Below, piece after piece: positions 50,401 through 53,462 of a stretch of DNA of 60,000 nt. The translations under genes and the position numbers were made by a program. Under the pieces are notes generated by a model. The model was not told the origin of the DNA. It saw only the letters and a list, made by a program, of their open reading frames with translations, and did no database searches. Where the stretch lies: NCBI RefSeq assembly GCF_964204645.1, contig NC_134026.1, positions 28,664,650 to 28,724,649 on the forward strand. The letters are read 5' to 3'. The number at the start of each line of letters is the position of its first letter. The first letter of the stretch is position 1. The DNA is from Tubulanus polymorphus (lineage: Eukaryota > Nemertea > Palaeonemertea > Tubulaniformes > Tubulanidae).

Positions 50401-53119
50401 CAGGTACGATATTCATTTACGTCGTCGGATTTATATGTTGTCAATAGCAAAAGCAGTAATCAGGCAAATCATCATTTTCTAAATGTTAGCCTTTATAGAT
50501 ATGTATATATATGTATATACATTTATATATTTATATAAATATGTATATTATATTGTTTTATATGTGTAAAAATTAATTATTAGACTTCATTACGTGTAGT
50601 AAATATATTATTCATTCTCTTAAAACCATTGATTATGAATGAATTCATTGATAATATGTCTATATTCGTACATACTCGGACAGAAACTCGGGACATTCTA
50701 CATTTATCTACATCACTAGATATCTGTCCTTTAACAATTTTTCATCAGGTGTCACTTGTTTTGAATAATGCCTTCTTTTTATAGAGGATTAAACTAACTC
50801 TGTAATGTTGCATATGAGACTATTCTACTGCTACTGATGGTTGTTCCTGAGATTGTCTACAAATAACTATTATAAATACCGCTTGACAGGACAACCATGT
50901 GTACCCCCTCTATCGAAACAATGTTCAGATAGGCAGATGTAAACTGCCTTTACCGGTTCATAAAAGACCATCGACCGAGTCCCTTCAACAATAGAACTTT
51001 ATAGATGTGTCGTACATAGGAAAAGCGCATGTAACTGTCTACTTTTGCATGACACATATTTTCCTATGGCTCAATGGTTGTACATTATTCTAACCAATCA
51101 GATTTGTTATAAGCCGTTAATGTTTATTTAATCATTAATTGACAAGATTTTCCCTTTTTCTTTTTTTTCCGTCCACTTCGCCTGGCGTTGACCTGAACCT
51201 TTTTCTGCGCTCCTACGCTCTCTCTGCTATGACACTGTTATAGAAGATCACCCCTGACGATCTCTTTACCCTTTTTGGTATGTCATACAGCACTATTTAT
51301 TTCATTTTTCTTATCTATGGTAGTTTTCAATAGGCTAGTCATCGTAAACTACATTCACTTCTTAAATATGCTCTCAAGAAATAGCATAATGTGCTAAAGC
51401 ATGTATCGAGTTGTCTTTGATGTCAAAATATATTTAAAGGAATTCTGATCAATGTTTGCACGTTATGTGACATCGACTAATGCATAGTAAAAAGACACAT
51501 CTGAAAAATGGCTTAATAATACAATAAACTATAACTGCACATTACAATTTACATACATAAAGTCTTGGCTGTGTGTTTGTTCTTAGTTGTTAGATAAAAT
51601 TTCTTTGCACAAGTAAACGATTCTTGGTTTGTCATTGGCTTTTCTTTCAAAACTATTGAATATTAATACGAACATACGTCATATCGTCAGTAATAACAGG
51701 CACACATTTAACAGCTATTACATTCGGAACTATCTTAGGCTCTCGTTAATTTGTATGATTATTCGTAAAACTGTATGACACTTTTTAACGAACGTTTTCC
51801 GTGACATGTTTTATCAACAGGCGTATATGGGGATGTACAACGTGTTAAGATAATATTCAACAAAAAAGATAACGCACTAGTCCAGTTCGCAGACGCTCTG
51901 CAGGCACAGACCGGTAAATAGTTTCCACTTTCTTCAGTGTCGTATTCAAAATGTTCATCCATTGCTGTCAAACTGATGACTATCGTTTTGTTTTTATGTT
52001 TTAGCATTAACCCATACAGATAAACTAAAATTGTGGGGAAAACAAATCAAAGTAGCTCCATCCAAACATCCTGTCGTCCAAATGCCCAAAGAAGGCCAAC
52101 CTGTAAGTGCTTTATCTGACATGAATCAATTGGTTTGAAGTTAAGTAGTTGATGATTTGATACATTTACGCTCGATTGCTTTCAGGATGCTGGCCTAACG
52201 AAAGACTTTGTGAATTCACCTCTGCATCGGTTCAAGAAACCTAACTCGAAGAACCACCACAACATTTTCCCTCCTTCAGCCACATTGCACTTGTCCAACA
52301 TTCCACTGAACGTCACTGAAGAACAAATTAAAGATGCATTTCAACAAACTGGTGGAAGTGTGGTTGCCTTCAAATTTTTCCCGTAAGTTTTGTAACAGTA
52401 CTCTAGAATAATCGTTCAATATCAAGATGGTATCAGTAAAATGTAATAGATTTGATTCGATTAGTAAGCAATAGTATGAAATATCTATATTCTTCTCTAT
52501 CTGATGCATGAATCATCTACTGGAACGAACCATGCCTCTTTTTGTGCCTGCCGTAGTATATTATGACAGAGAAGTAATTGCACGTAATAAAATGACTTCA
52601 TGAGGCCTCAAACTTCTGCCAACTCTTGATCTCTAAAATGAAATGAATGTCTTTGCATCAGTGTATAGAGGAAAAAAATTAACTAGAAAAGTCTTAAAGT
52701 TACCCAAAAAAAACATTTTTAGAGATGCTATCATTTGAATTGTGTCCATCTTGCCGATAACTATGCAAAAGTGAGCATGTTGCTGGAAGACTTGTACACA
52801 TCTCAATGCATGATTTATATATACTTCTATCATCTCTTCTATCCAACTTGCTGTGTCTAGGGTGACCAAGACTGATGAGTCATCTGATTCCAGAAAGGAT
52901 CGCAAGATGGCGCTCATACAGATGGGATCTATCGAAGAGGCAACACATGCCCTTATTGTGAGTCCAGTATATTAGTATACAACTCTGTTAACACTCTGGT
53001 TCACTAGTTAATCAAACTTGTCTTACGCATTGGTTATTTGATTGTTTTAGGCAATGCATAACTACCAGCTGAGTGATTCAAGTCATCTGCGAGTTTCATT
53101 CTCAAAGTCTACGATCTAG
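265..53119 (+). CDS. PTBP: Polypyrimidine tract-binding protein (PTBP/hephaestus family), whole spliced gene
   Basis: Nuclear RNA-binding protein that binds U/C-rich RNA and represses or modifies exon inclusion. The 17 common exons (39781-53119; 1731 nt, 576 residues plus stop) keep phase at every junction and, with a 6-25 residue first-exon peptide, give about 582-601 residues, slightly longer than human PTBP1 (531-557). Numbering from the first common residue: NLS-containing N-terminus c1-c45, RRM1 c47-c123, RRM2 about c153-c238, Gly/Ala/His/Gln-rich linker c267-c369, RRM3 c371-c447, RRM4 c488-c574. Diagnostic stretches are [46 protein letters not shown] and the C-terminus VSFSKSTI. The span runs from the most upstream candidate first exon to the stop codon; more upstream promoters may lie outside the window. 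Family identity is near certain; orthology to one vertebrate paralogue is not assigned, since the split is vertebrate-specific. Confidence 0.95.
2684..2738. repeat. Short hairpin, ~21-bp arms, 13-nt loop
   Basis: TAATAGTCATCTTC (2691-2704) pairs with GAAGATGATTATTA (2718-2731), a G-T pair replacing one Watson-Crick pair; pairing extends outwards through ATAT with a single mismatch. Confidence 0.6.
3091..3140 (+). repeat. Perfect 25-bp tandem duplication
   Basis: Two identical units starting TTCTATCAGTACATG and ending GAGAATCTC. Confidence 0.9.
4180..4360 (+). repeat. GC-richer repeat-like block with Pol III B box
   Basis: Contains GGTTCGAATCC at 4336, a perfect B box, preceded by CTGGTTG...CAACCAG stem halves; no clear A box. 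GCGACCTGAGYGG recurs at about 4249 and 4563. Probably a decayed SINE or other repeat. Confidence 0.3.
4526..4556. repeat. Hairpin with 11-bp perfect arms
   Basis: ATGGACGTATA pairs with TATACGTCCAT across a 9-nt loop; partial CTAG repeats lie outside both arms. Confidence 0.7.
7385..7580 (+). mobile_element. tRNA-derived SINE-like element
   Basis: TAGCTCAGTTGG (7392-7403) is a perfect Pol III A box and GGTTCGCCTCC (7436-7446) a B box with one change, spaced as in a tRNA. A non-tRNA body follows to about 7580. The pseudo-tRNA lacks good acceptor pairing, so it is a SINE head rather than a tRNA gene. The 3' limit is uncertain. Confidence 0.5.
8315..8458 (+). mobile_element. MITE family copy 1
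   Basis: Starts TACAGACCTGAC, continues with GAGAGTAGTTTCTACTCG and an A-rich body, and ends CTACAATTAGAAATATCAG. About 35-50 bp of the longer copies (the AACTGCTATCTTT part) are missing. It shares start, hairpin and end with the copies at 8948, 9833, 26222 and 33826. No coding capacity. Confidence 0.65.
8948..9073 (+). mobile_element. MITE family copy 2 (5'-truncated, diverged)
   Basis: Contains AGAGTAGTTTCTACTC, AGAGCTCAACTACTC, AATAATTTCTAGTTCATTTT and TCTACAATTTGAGATATCTG, in the same order as the other copies. The CAGACC start is not recognisable. Confidence 0.55.
9833..9963 (+). mobile_element. MITE family copy 3
   Basis: Begins CCCAGACCTGACCACC, with TTTGAGAGTAGTTCCTTCTC and TTTTCAATTGAACTGCTATTTTAG. 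The right end after GTCAAATTG has decayed or is missing. Confidence 0.55.
9964..12262. other. PTBP intron 1 between MITE cluster and exon 1b
   Basis: Non-coding; CpG-richer from about 11160 to 12260, which may be promoter or enhancer sequence for exon 1b. TTATAAAAG at 10068 is TATA-like without an exon. Confidence 0.5.
12263..12292 (+). CDS. PTBP: PTBP alternative first coding exon 1b ([10 protein letters not shown])
   Basis: A ten-codon frame, ATG ATG ... ATG AAG, stops at donor AAG|GTAGGT in phase 0. The reading frame is open for about 195 nt upstream but has no earlier ATG. A CCAAT motif (TTGGCCAATC) sits 12 nt upstream, and the preceding 200 nt are richer in CpG than the flanks, as expected for a 5' UTR and promoter. 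It would give ...LMK-RGSEELL. The exon is predicted from phase, donor and its ATGAAG end, which two other candidates share. Confidence 0.55.
17187..17204 (+). CDS. PTBP: PTBP alternative first coding exon 1c (MRFVMK)
   Basis: Six codons, ATG to AAG, end at a strong donor AAG|GTAAGC in phase 0. The upstream 250 nt are CpG-richer than their surroundings. An out-of-frame ATG a few bases upstream (about 17158) would start a short uORF. The peptide is so short that the call depends on the donor, the phase and the TATGAAG|GTAAG ending shared with exon 31516-31548. Confidence 0.5.
17666..17697. repeat. Palindromic (TA)n flanked by ACAGG/CCTGT
   Basis: ACAGG-(TA)11-CCTGT reads as a perfect 32-bp palindrome. 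Confidence 0.9.
18574..18594 (+). CDS. Weak candidate PTBP first coding exon (MFNMISL)
   Basis: ATG at 18574 gives seven codons in phase 0 up to CTT|GTGAGA. The upstream 150 nt are GCT/GTC-rich, with a TATAAGTA at 18457 and a TCACACT initiator-like motif at 18479, a plausible promoter arrangement although the spacing (about 24 nt) is short. The exon ends in T, a poorer donor context than the other candidates. It may be a promoter-proximal exon or a coincidence. Confidence 0.25.
20554..20560 (+). promoter_or_regulatory. TATA-box-like TATAAAA
   Basis: GACTATAAAAGATG in a locally GC-richer segment (20400-20640). No convincing first exon or donor follows within 150 nt, so only a possible core promoter is claimed. 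Confidence 0.2.
21587..21880 (+). repeat. Minisatellite, about 77-bp unit, ~4 copies
   Basis: Alternating AGGTTTCCAGTAGACTGTCC and TTTCCAGTAAGAGACCCAGA followed by CACTTGCCAGAAGATCT make units of roughly 75-88 bp, diverging towards the right. Both strands stay open for about 62 codons as a by-product of the repeat. Confidence 0.7.
22043..22056 (+). promoter_or_regulatory. RFX X-box motif GTCACCTTGGTAAC
   Basis: Full match to the X-box consensus GTNRCC-NN-RGYAAC bound by RFX factors. It sits in a CpG-richer block (about 22010-22400) that also holds a CACGTG E-box at 22149 and a related GTTTCTATGGTTAC at 22278. Candidate intronic enhancer or promoter of PTBP. Confidence 0.45.
22991..23040 (+). 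promoter_or_regulatory. Recursive-splice-like site with a 38-nt RS-exon
   Basis: A strong pyrimidine tract ending TGTCTTTTCAG at 22996 is followed at once by the donor GTGAGT, and a second strong donor (GTCG|GTAAGT) lies at 23035. The layout (acceptor, regenerated donor, short exon 22997-23034 with its own donor) matches recursive splice sites in long introns. It lies within the 39-kb first intron of transcripts starting at 265, 12263 or 17187. Use is inferred. Confidence 0.4.
23041..26018. other. PTBP intron 1, region before exon 1d
   Basis: Non-coding on inspection. Two overlapping minus-strand frames (22757-23325) end here. The last 100 nt are probably the exon 1d leader. Confidence 0.5.
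26019..26057 (+). CDS. PTBP: PTBP alternative first coding exon 1d ([13 protein letters not shown])
   Basis: Thirteen codons from ATG to CAG, donor CAG|GTAAGA, phase 0. The leader (25930-26018) has an initiator-like TCAGTC within GTCGTCAGTC and a GGTCGTCG motif also seen ahead of the 36614 exon. The product would read CLQQ-RGSEELL, with no lysine at the junction. The pyrimidine-rich leader ending in CAG|GTAAG could instead be a recursive-splice ratchet point; the sensible open reading frame favours a first exon. Confidence 0.6.
26222..26420 (+). mobile_element. MITE family copy 4 (intact right end)
   Basis: Carries ATGAGAGTAGTCTCTACTCG, AGAGCTCTGCAACTCCTAAA, TTTCAATTGAACTGCTATC and the right end AATATCAGTCTGGTCTGTA. 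That end, reverse-complemented (TACAGACCAGAC), matches the left end of copy 1, defining a ~12-bp terminal inverted repeat. It lies 165 bp downstream of the exon 1d donor. Confidence 0.65.
26816..26842 (+). CDS. PTBP: PTBP alternative first coding exon candidate (MYNSLNTNK)
   Basis: Nine codons starting at ATG 26816 end with AAG|GTAAAC in phase 0, giving NTNK-RGSEELL. It lies about 760 nt downstream of exon 1d, in AT-rich sequence without a clear promoter motif. The donor lacks G at +5, so it is weaker than those of 1a, 1c and 31548. Confidence 0.4.
26843..31515. other. PTBP intron 1, exons 1d to 1g
   Basis: AT-rich; includes the (TA)23 run, CAT repeats near 28148, and a CpG-richer interval 28260-29030 with a CCAAT box at 28274 and a CAG|GTGGGT donor-like site at 28361 without a usable ATG. 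Confidence 0.5.
29381..29426. repeat. (TA)23 microsatellite
   Basis: Uninterrupted TA dinucleotide run of 46 bp. Confidence 0.97.
31516..31548 (+). CDS. PTBP: PTBP alternative first coding exon 1g ([11 protein letters not shown])
   Basis: Eleven codons from ATG 31516 end in ATG AAG at a strong donor AAG|GTAAGT, phase 0, giving YFMK-RGSEELL. Another ATG 4 nt upstream is out of frame. The preceding 250 nt are CpG-richer and carry an RFX-like motif at 31351 and a reverse CCAAT nearby. This is one of the best candidates by donor strength and phase. Confidence 0.6.
32761..32822 (+). repeat. 17-bp minisatellite, ~3.5 copies
   Basis: ATAACCAGTCCAGCCAG twice, then TTGACCGGTCCAGCCAG, after a partial ACCGGTCC copy. 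Confidence 0.85.
33791..33817 (+). CDS. Small first exon [13 protein letters not shown] alternative start or nested gene
   Basis: ATG at 33791 is the first ATG in a frame open for 170 nt upstream in CpG-rich sequence. Nine codons end at GAG|GTATGA in phase 0. It could splice to the PTBP exon at 39781, giving MLE-RGSEELL, or to the phase-0 open exon at 34143, giving a 49-residue protein. A MITE copy begins 9 nt after the donor. The choice between the two cannot be made from sequence. Confidence 0.35.
33826..34020 (+). mobile_element. MITE family copy 5
   Basis: Starts CAGACCTGACTATG and includes CTACTCGACTCTTTAAGAAG, AAACTACTATCTTTC and TACAATTAGAGATATCAGTT, ending near GATCTGTT. It fills most of the 325-nt interval between the donor at 33818 and the acceptor at 34142. 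Confidence 0.65.
34143..34265 (+). CDS. Candidate terminal exon of an unrecognised small protein (40 codons plus stop)
   Basis: A good acceptor (GCTAACT branch-like sequence, T/G-rich tract, TTAATAG) precedes a frame starting [10 protein letters not shown], with an acidic YDDDAE stretch, and ending SQTLII before TGA. Codon content looks more protein-like than the flanks, and the exon is CpG-rich. It joins in phase 0 to the exon at 33791-33817 for a possible 49-residue product. I do not recognise the protein. It may instead be an alternative terminal or cassette exon of the PTBP locus, or chance. Confidence 0.3.
   Translation: MEPFPQTVRVTSVGKCVDYDDDAEALSHIAAETNSQTLII
36614..36634 (+). CDS. 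PTBP: PTBP alternative first coding exon 1i (MLLQVCQ)
   Basis: Seven codons from ATG 36614 to CAG at donor CAG|GTAAGC, phase 0, giving QVCQ-RGSEELL. The leader is pyrimidine-rich and shares GTCGGTCGTCG with the leader of exon 1d. It is the most 3' candidate, 3.1 kb before the first common exon. Like 1d, it could be a recursive-splice site (CAG|GTAAG after a pyrimidine tract) rather than a first exon. Confidence 0.5.
36635..39780. other. PTBP intron 1, 3' end
   Basis: Non-coding; 38-bp duplication, and a CAGACCAG/CTGGTCTG inverted repeat at 39380-39409. It ends in the acceptor of the first common exon. Confidence 0.6.
36812..36887 (+). repeat. Perfect 38-bp tandem duplication
   Basis: Two identical 38-bp units beginning ATGAGATATGATCTG and ending GTTGTGTCACAC. 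Perfect identity suggests a recent duplication. Confidence 0.9.
39781..39882 (+). CDS. PTBP: PTBP common exon A: N-terminus, RGSEELLSQ
   Basis: Acceptor TTGTAG| at 39780, donor AAG|GTTAGT, 34 codons, phase 0 at both ends. RGSEELLSQ aligns with human PTBP1 RGSDELFS, and the exon ends NDAKK, matching human NDSKK. An internal ATG (residue c12, MVANGTIMS) could start translation if a non-coding first exon is used. The exon provides the middle and downstream start of the nuclear localisation region. Confidence 0.93.
39883..41982. other. PTBP intron A-B
   Basis: 2.1 kb AT-rich intron; nothing else recognised. Confidence 0.8.
41983..42129 (+). CDS. PTBP: PTBP exon B: NLS and first half of RRM1
   Basis: 49 codons, phase 0 to 0, acceptor TTTTGTAG, donor CAG|GTACGT. 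With the preceding KK it forms KKVKLDQ, close to the monopartite c-Myc-type signal. It then gives RRM1 RNP2 VLHVRNVP and helix 1, [20 protein letters not shown], matching human VISLGLPFGKVTNLLML. Confidence 0.96.
42130..42673. other. PTBP intron B-C
   Basis: 0.54 kb within RRM1; a G-run near 42491 is the only notable feature. Confidence 0.85.
42674..42817 (+). CDS. PTBP: PTBP exon C: second half of RRM1
   Basis: 48 codons, phase 0 to 0, acceptor TTTTCAG, donor CAG|GTACCT. It supplies RNP1 (AQALVEM across the junction) and [20 protein letters not shown], matching human YYTSVTPVLRGQPIYIQFSN, then the linker [10 protein letters not shown]. Confidence 0.96.
42818..44460. other. PTBP intron C-D
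   Basis: 1.6 kb intron ending in a long T-rich acceptor tract; nothing else recognised. Confidence 0.8.
44461..44586 (+). CDS. PTBP: PTBP exon D: RRM1-RRM2 linker and RRM2 start
   Basis: 42 codons, phase 0 to 0, after a long T-rich tract and TTTTACAG; donor GAG|GTATGC. The linker [10 protein letters not shown] resembles human AALQAVNSV; the Ala/Gly-rich part of the vertebrate linker is shorter here. RRM2 RNP2 is [20 protein letters not shown], matching human VLRIIVENLFYPVTLDVLHQ. Confidence 0.96.
44692..44743 (+). CDS. PTBP: PTBP exon E: RRM2 core
   Basis: 52 nt, phase 0 to 1. [17 protein letters not shown] aligns almost exactly with human IFSKFGTVLKIITFTKN. The acceptor is GTTGCAG and the donor ACA|GTATGT. 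Skipping it would shift the frame. Confidence 0.95.
44834..44892 (+). CDS. PTBP: PTBP exon F: RRM2 RNP1
   Basis: 59 nt, phase 1 to 0. [19 protein letters not shown] is the counterpart of human QFQALLQYADPVSAQHAKL and carries RNP1. It lies only 90 nt after exon E. Donor GAT|GTAAGT. Confidence 0.95.
44893..45383. other. PTBP intron F-G
   Basis: 0.49 kb within RRM2; nothing notable seen. Confidence 0.85.
45384..45552 (+). CDS. PTBP: PTBP exon G: RRM2 C-terminal extension
   Basis: 169 nt, phase 0 to 1. [20 protein letters not shown] and the following residues match human [35 protein letters not shown], the extended fifth strand of RRM2 used for RNA and co-repressor (Raver1-type) contacts. It ends DQGVAAFG, like human DQTMAAAFG. 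Confidence 0.96.
45553..47837. other. PTBP intron G-H
   Basis: 2.3 kb; many TTTCT/TCTCT tracts between 47340 and 47620, which could be PTB sites controlling exon H. An X-box-like GTCACTATAGCAAC lies at 46916. Confidence 0.7.
47838..47930 (+). CDS. PTBP: PTBP exon H: linker cassette, 93 nt
   Basis: Acceptor TTTATAAG| at 47837 with an upstream TACTAAT branch sequence (about 47808); donor GAG|GTATGC; phase 1 to 1, so skipping keeps frame. It encodes [16 protein letters not shown] plus an Ala-rich tail. Position and composition match the alternatively spliced exon 9 region of human PTBP1 (PGIISASPYAGAGFPP). The acceptor (AAG) is weak, as expected for a regulated exon; an alternative AG at 47845 would break the frame. 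Confidence 0.85.
47931..49144. other. PTBP intron H-I, with possible cryptic exon
   Basis: Contains an AT microsatellite and, at 48905, a strong acceptor (ATTTTTTCCACATTTAG) leading to an open frame with an in-frame TGA at 48971. Confidence 0.6.
49145..49219 (+). CDS. PTBP: PTBP exon I: linker cassette, 75 nt
   Basis: Acceptor GTCCAG|, donor GGCT|GTAAGA, phase 1 to 1. It encodes [20 protein letters not shown] followed by IPNG, like human AAGRIAIPGLAGAGNS in the linker before RRM3. Length is a multiple of three, so it can be skipped without a frameshift. Confidence 0.85.
49220..49950. other. PTBP intron I-J
   Basis: 0.73 kb; a (TG)n run at 49896-49911 precedes the exon J acceptor. Confidence 0.8.
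49951..50004 (+). CDS. PTBP: PTBP exon J: His/Gln-rich linker cassette, 54 nt
   Basis: Acceptor CTTTGCAG|, donor CACG|GTACGT, phase 1 to 1. It encodes [17 protein letters not shown], a low-complexity segment with no counterpart in human PTBP1. Skippable in frame. Lineage-specific linker sequence is common in this family. Confidence 0.8.
50282..50403 (+). CDS. PTBP: PTBP exon K: linker end and RRM3 RNP2
   Basis: 122 nt, phase 1 to 0. A Gly/Pro/Ala/His-rich linker leads into [12 protein letters not shown], the RRM3 RNP2 (human [12 protein letters not shown]). Donor CAG|GTACGA. The next exon is the 34-nt regulated exon. Confidence 0.95.
50404..51146. other. PTBP intron K-L, 5' part
   Basis: AT-rich with ATATGTATAT repeats; the 3' end is the CU-rich control zone annotated separately. 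Confidence 0.8.
51147..51243 (+). promoter_or_regulatory. CU-rich, AG-free splice-control zone upstream of the 34-nt exon
   Basis: From the AG at 51145-51146 to the acceptor AG at 51242-51243 there is no AG dinucleotide. The zone holds CTTTTTC, an eight-T run, CCTTTTTCTG and CTCTCTCT. An AG exclusion zone of this length usually means a distant branch point, typical of PTB-repressed exons, and these tracts are PTB-type sites. Confidence 0.65.
51244..51277 (+). CDS. PTBP: PTBP exon L: 34-nt, probably autoregulated exon in RRM3
   Basis: Encodes [11 protein letters not shown] plus one base, phase 0 to 1 (human VTPQSLFILFG). The length of 34 nt equals that of PTBP1 exon 11 and PTBP2 exon 10, whose skipping by PTB itself triggers nonsense-mediated decay. 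Here, skipping joins exon K to exon M in a frame reading [10 protein letters not shown] then TAA at 51851-51853, 60 nt before the exon M donor and ahead of further junctions. Upstream is a 96-nt AG-free zone full of CU tracts. The size and frame effect are seen; regulation is inferred from vertebrates. Confidence 0.93.
51278..51820. other. PTBP intron L-M
   Basis: 0.54 kb; a TTCATTTTTCTTATC tract about 25 nt after the exon L donor may be a downstream PTB site. Confidence 0.75.
51821..51913 (+). CDS. PTBP: PTBP exon M: RRM3 core
   Basis: 93 nt, phase 1 to 1. [20 protein letters not shown] matches human [20 protein letters not shown], the RRM3 beta2-beta3 region with RNP1. Acceptor CAACAG, donor ACCG|GTAAAT. 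It holds the premature stop that appears if exon L is skipped. Confidence 0.96.
52005..52102 (+). CDS. PTBP: PTBP exon N: RRM3 end
   Basis: 98 nt, phase 1 to 0. [20 protein letters not shown] followed by PKEGQP matches human KLHGKPIRITLSKHQNVQLPREGQE, the last RRM3 strand and the start of the RRM3-RRM4 linker. It follows exon M after a 91-nt intron. Confidence 0.95.
52186..52382 (+). CDS. PTBP: PTBP exon O: RRM3-RRM4 linker and RRM4 first half
   Basis: 197 nt, phase 0 to 2. [20 protein letters not shown] then [15 protein letters not shown] are near-identical to human PTBP1 and carry the interdomain linker that packs RRM3 against RRM4, and RRM4 RNP2. It ends FKFF plus CC, donor CC|GTAAGT. Confidence 0.97.
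52383..52860. other. PTBP intron O-P
   Basis: 0.48 kb ending in the upstream of two in-frame acceptors of exon P; the TTCTATCATCTCTTCTATCC tract serves that site. Confidence 0.8.
52861..52957 (+). CDS. PTBP: PTBP exon P: RRM4 RNP1, with alternative in-frame acceptor at 52894
   Basis: Phase 2 to 0. From the upstream acceptor (GTGTCTAG|G) the junction reads [24 protein letters not shown]; from the downstream acceptor (GATTCCAG|A, exon start 52894) it reads [13 protein letters not shown], identical in length to human [13 protein letters not shown]. The two sites are 33 nt apart and both in frame, so an 11-residue Ser/Asp-rich insert in the RRM4 beta2-beta3 loop is optional. Donor ATT|GTGAGT. 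The rest, [11 protein letters not shown], matches human GSVEEAVQALI. Confidence 0.93.
53051..53119 (+). CDS. PTBP: PTBP last coding exon Q and stop
   Basis: 22 codons and [23 protein letters not shown] followed by TI matches human [22 protein letters not shown] exactly at the C-terminus. Acceptor TGTTTTAG. Confidence 0.97.
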   Translation, partial: AMHNYQLSDSSHLRVSFSKSTI

Positions 53120-53456
53120 TTCCATCGGCCTTTAAATGCTTAAAAACAGCAGATCCAGCTTTCCACGTGGCGTCATACATAGGAGTAAGATCTGATGCAG
53201 TACTGAAGAATAGGAAGAAGAAATCAAAATTTGCGCTCAGAAAACAATCATTTTATGCATATAGGAAATAGGATATTAGTTTACGGTCGCTATTAAACAT
53301 CTCCACATTCTGACATTGAGGAATTCTGGAATTTTTAGCCTTGCTACTTACAAAAAAAAATTCGGTTAATGGGATTGTAAATAGATTATAAACGGATAGG
53401 TCTGTCCTGCACACGAACTGTTACAGAAATGGACTGTTATTCATGAAAACGTGTTA

Positions 53457-53462
53457 AATAAA
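53457..53462 (+). terminator. Proximal AATAAA poly(A) signal
   Basis: Canonical hexamer 338 nt after the stop codon, followed by TG/TA-rich sequence. It would give a short 3' UTR. Confidence 0.45.
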
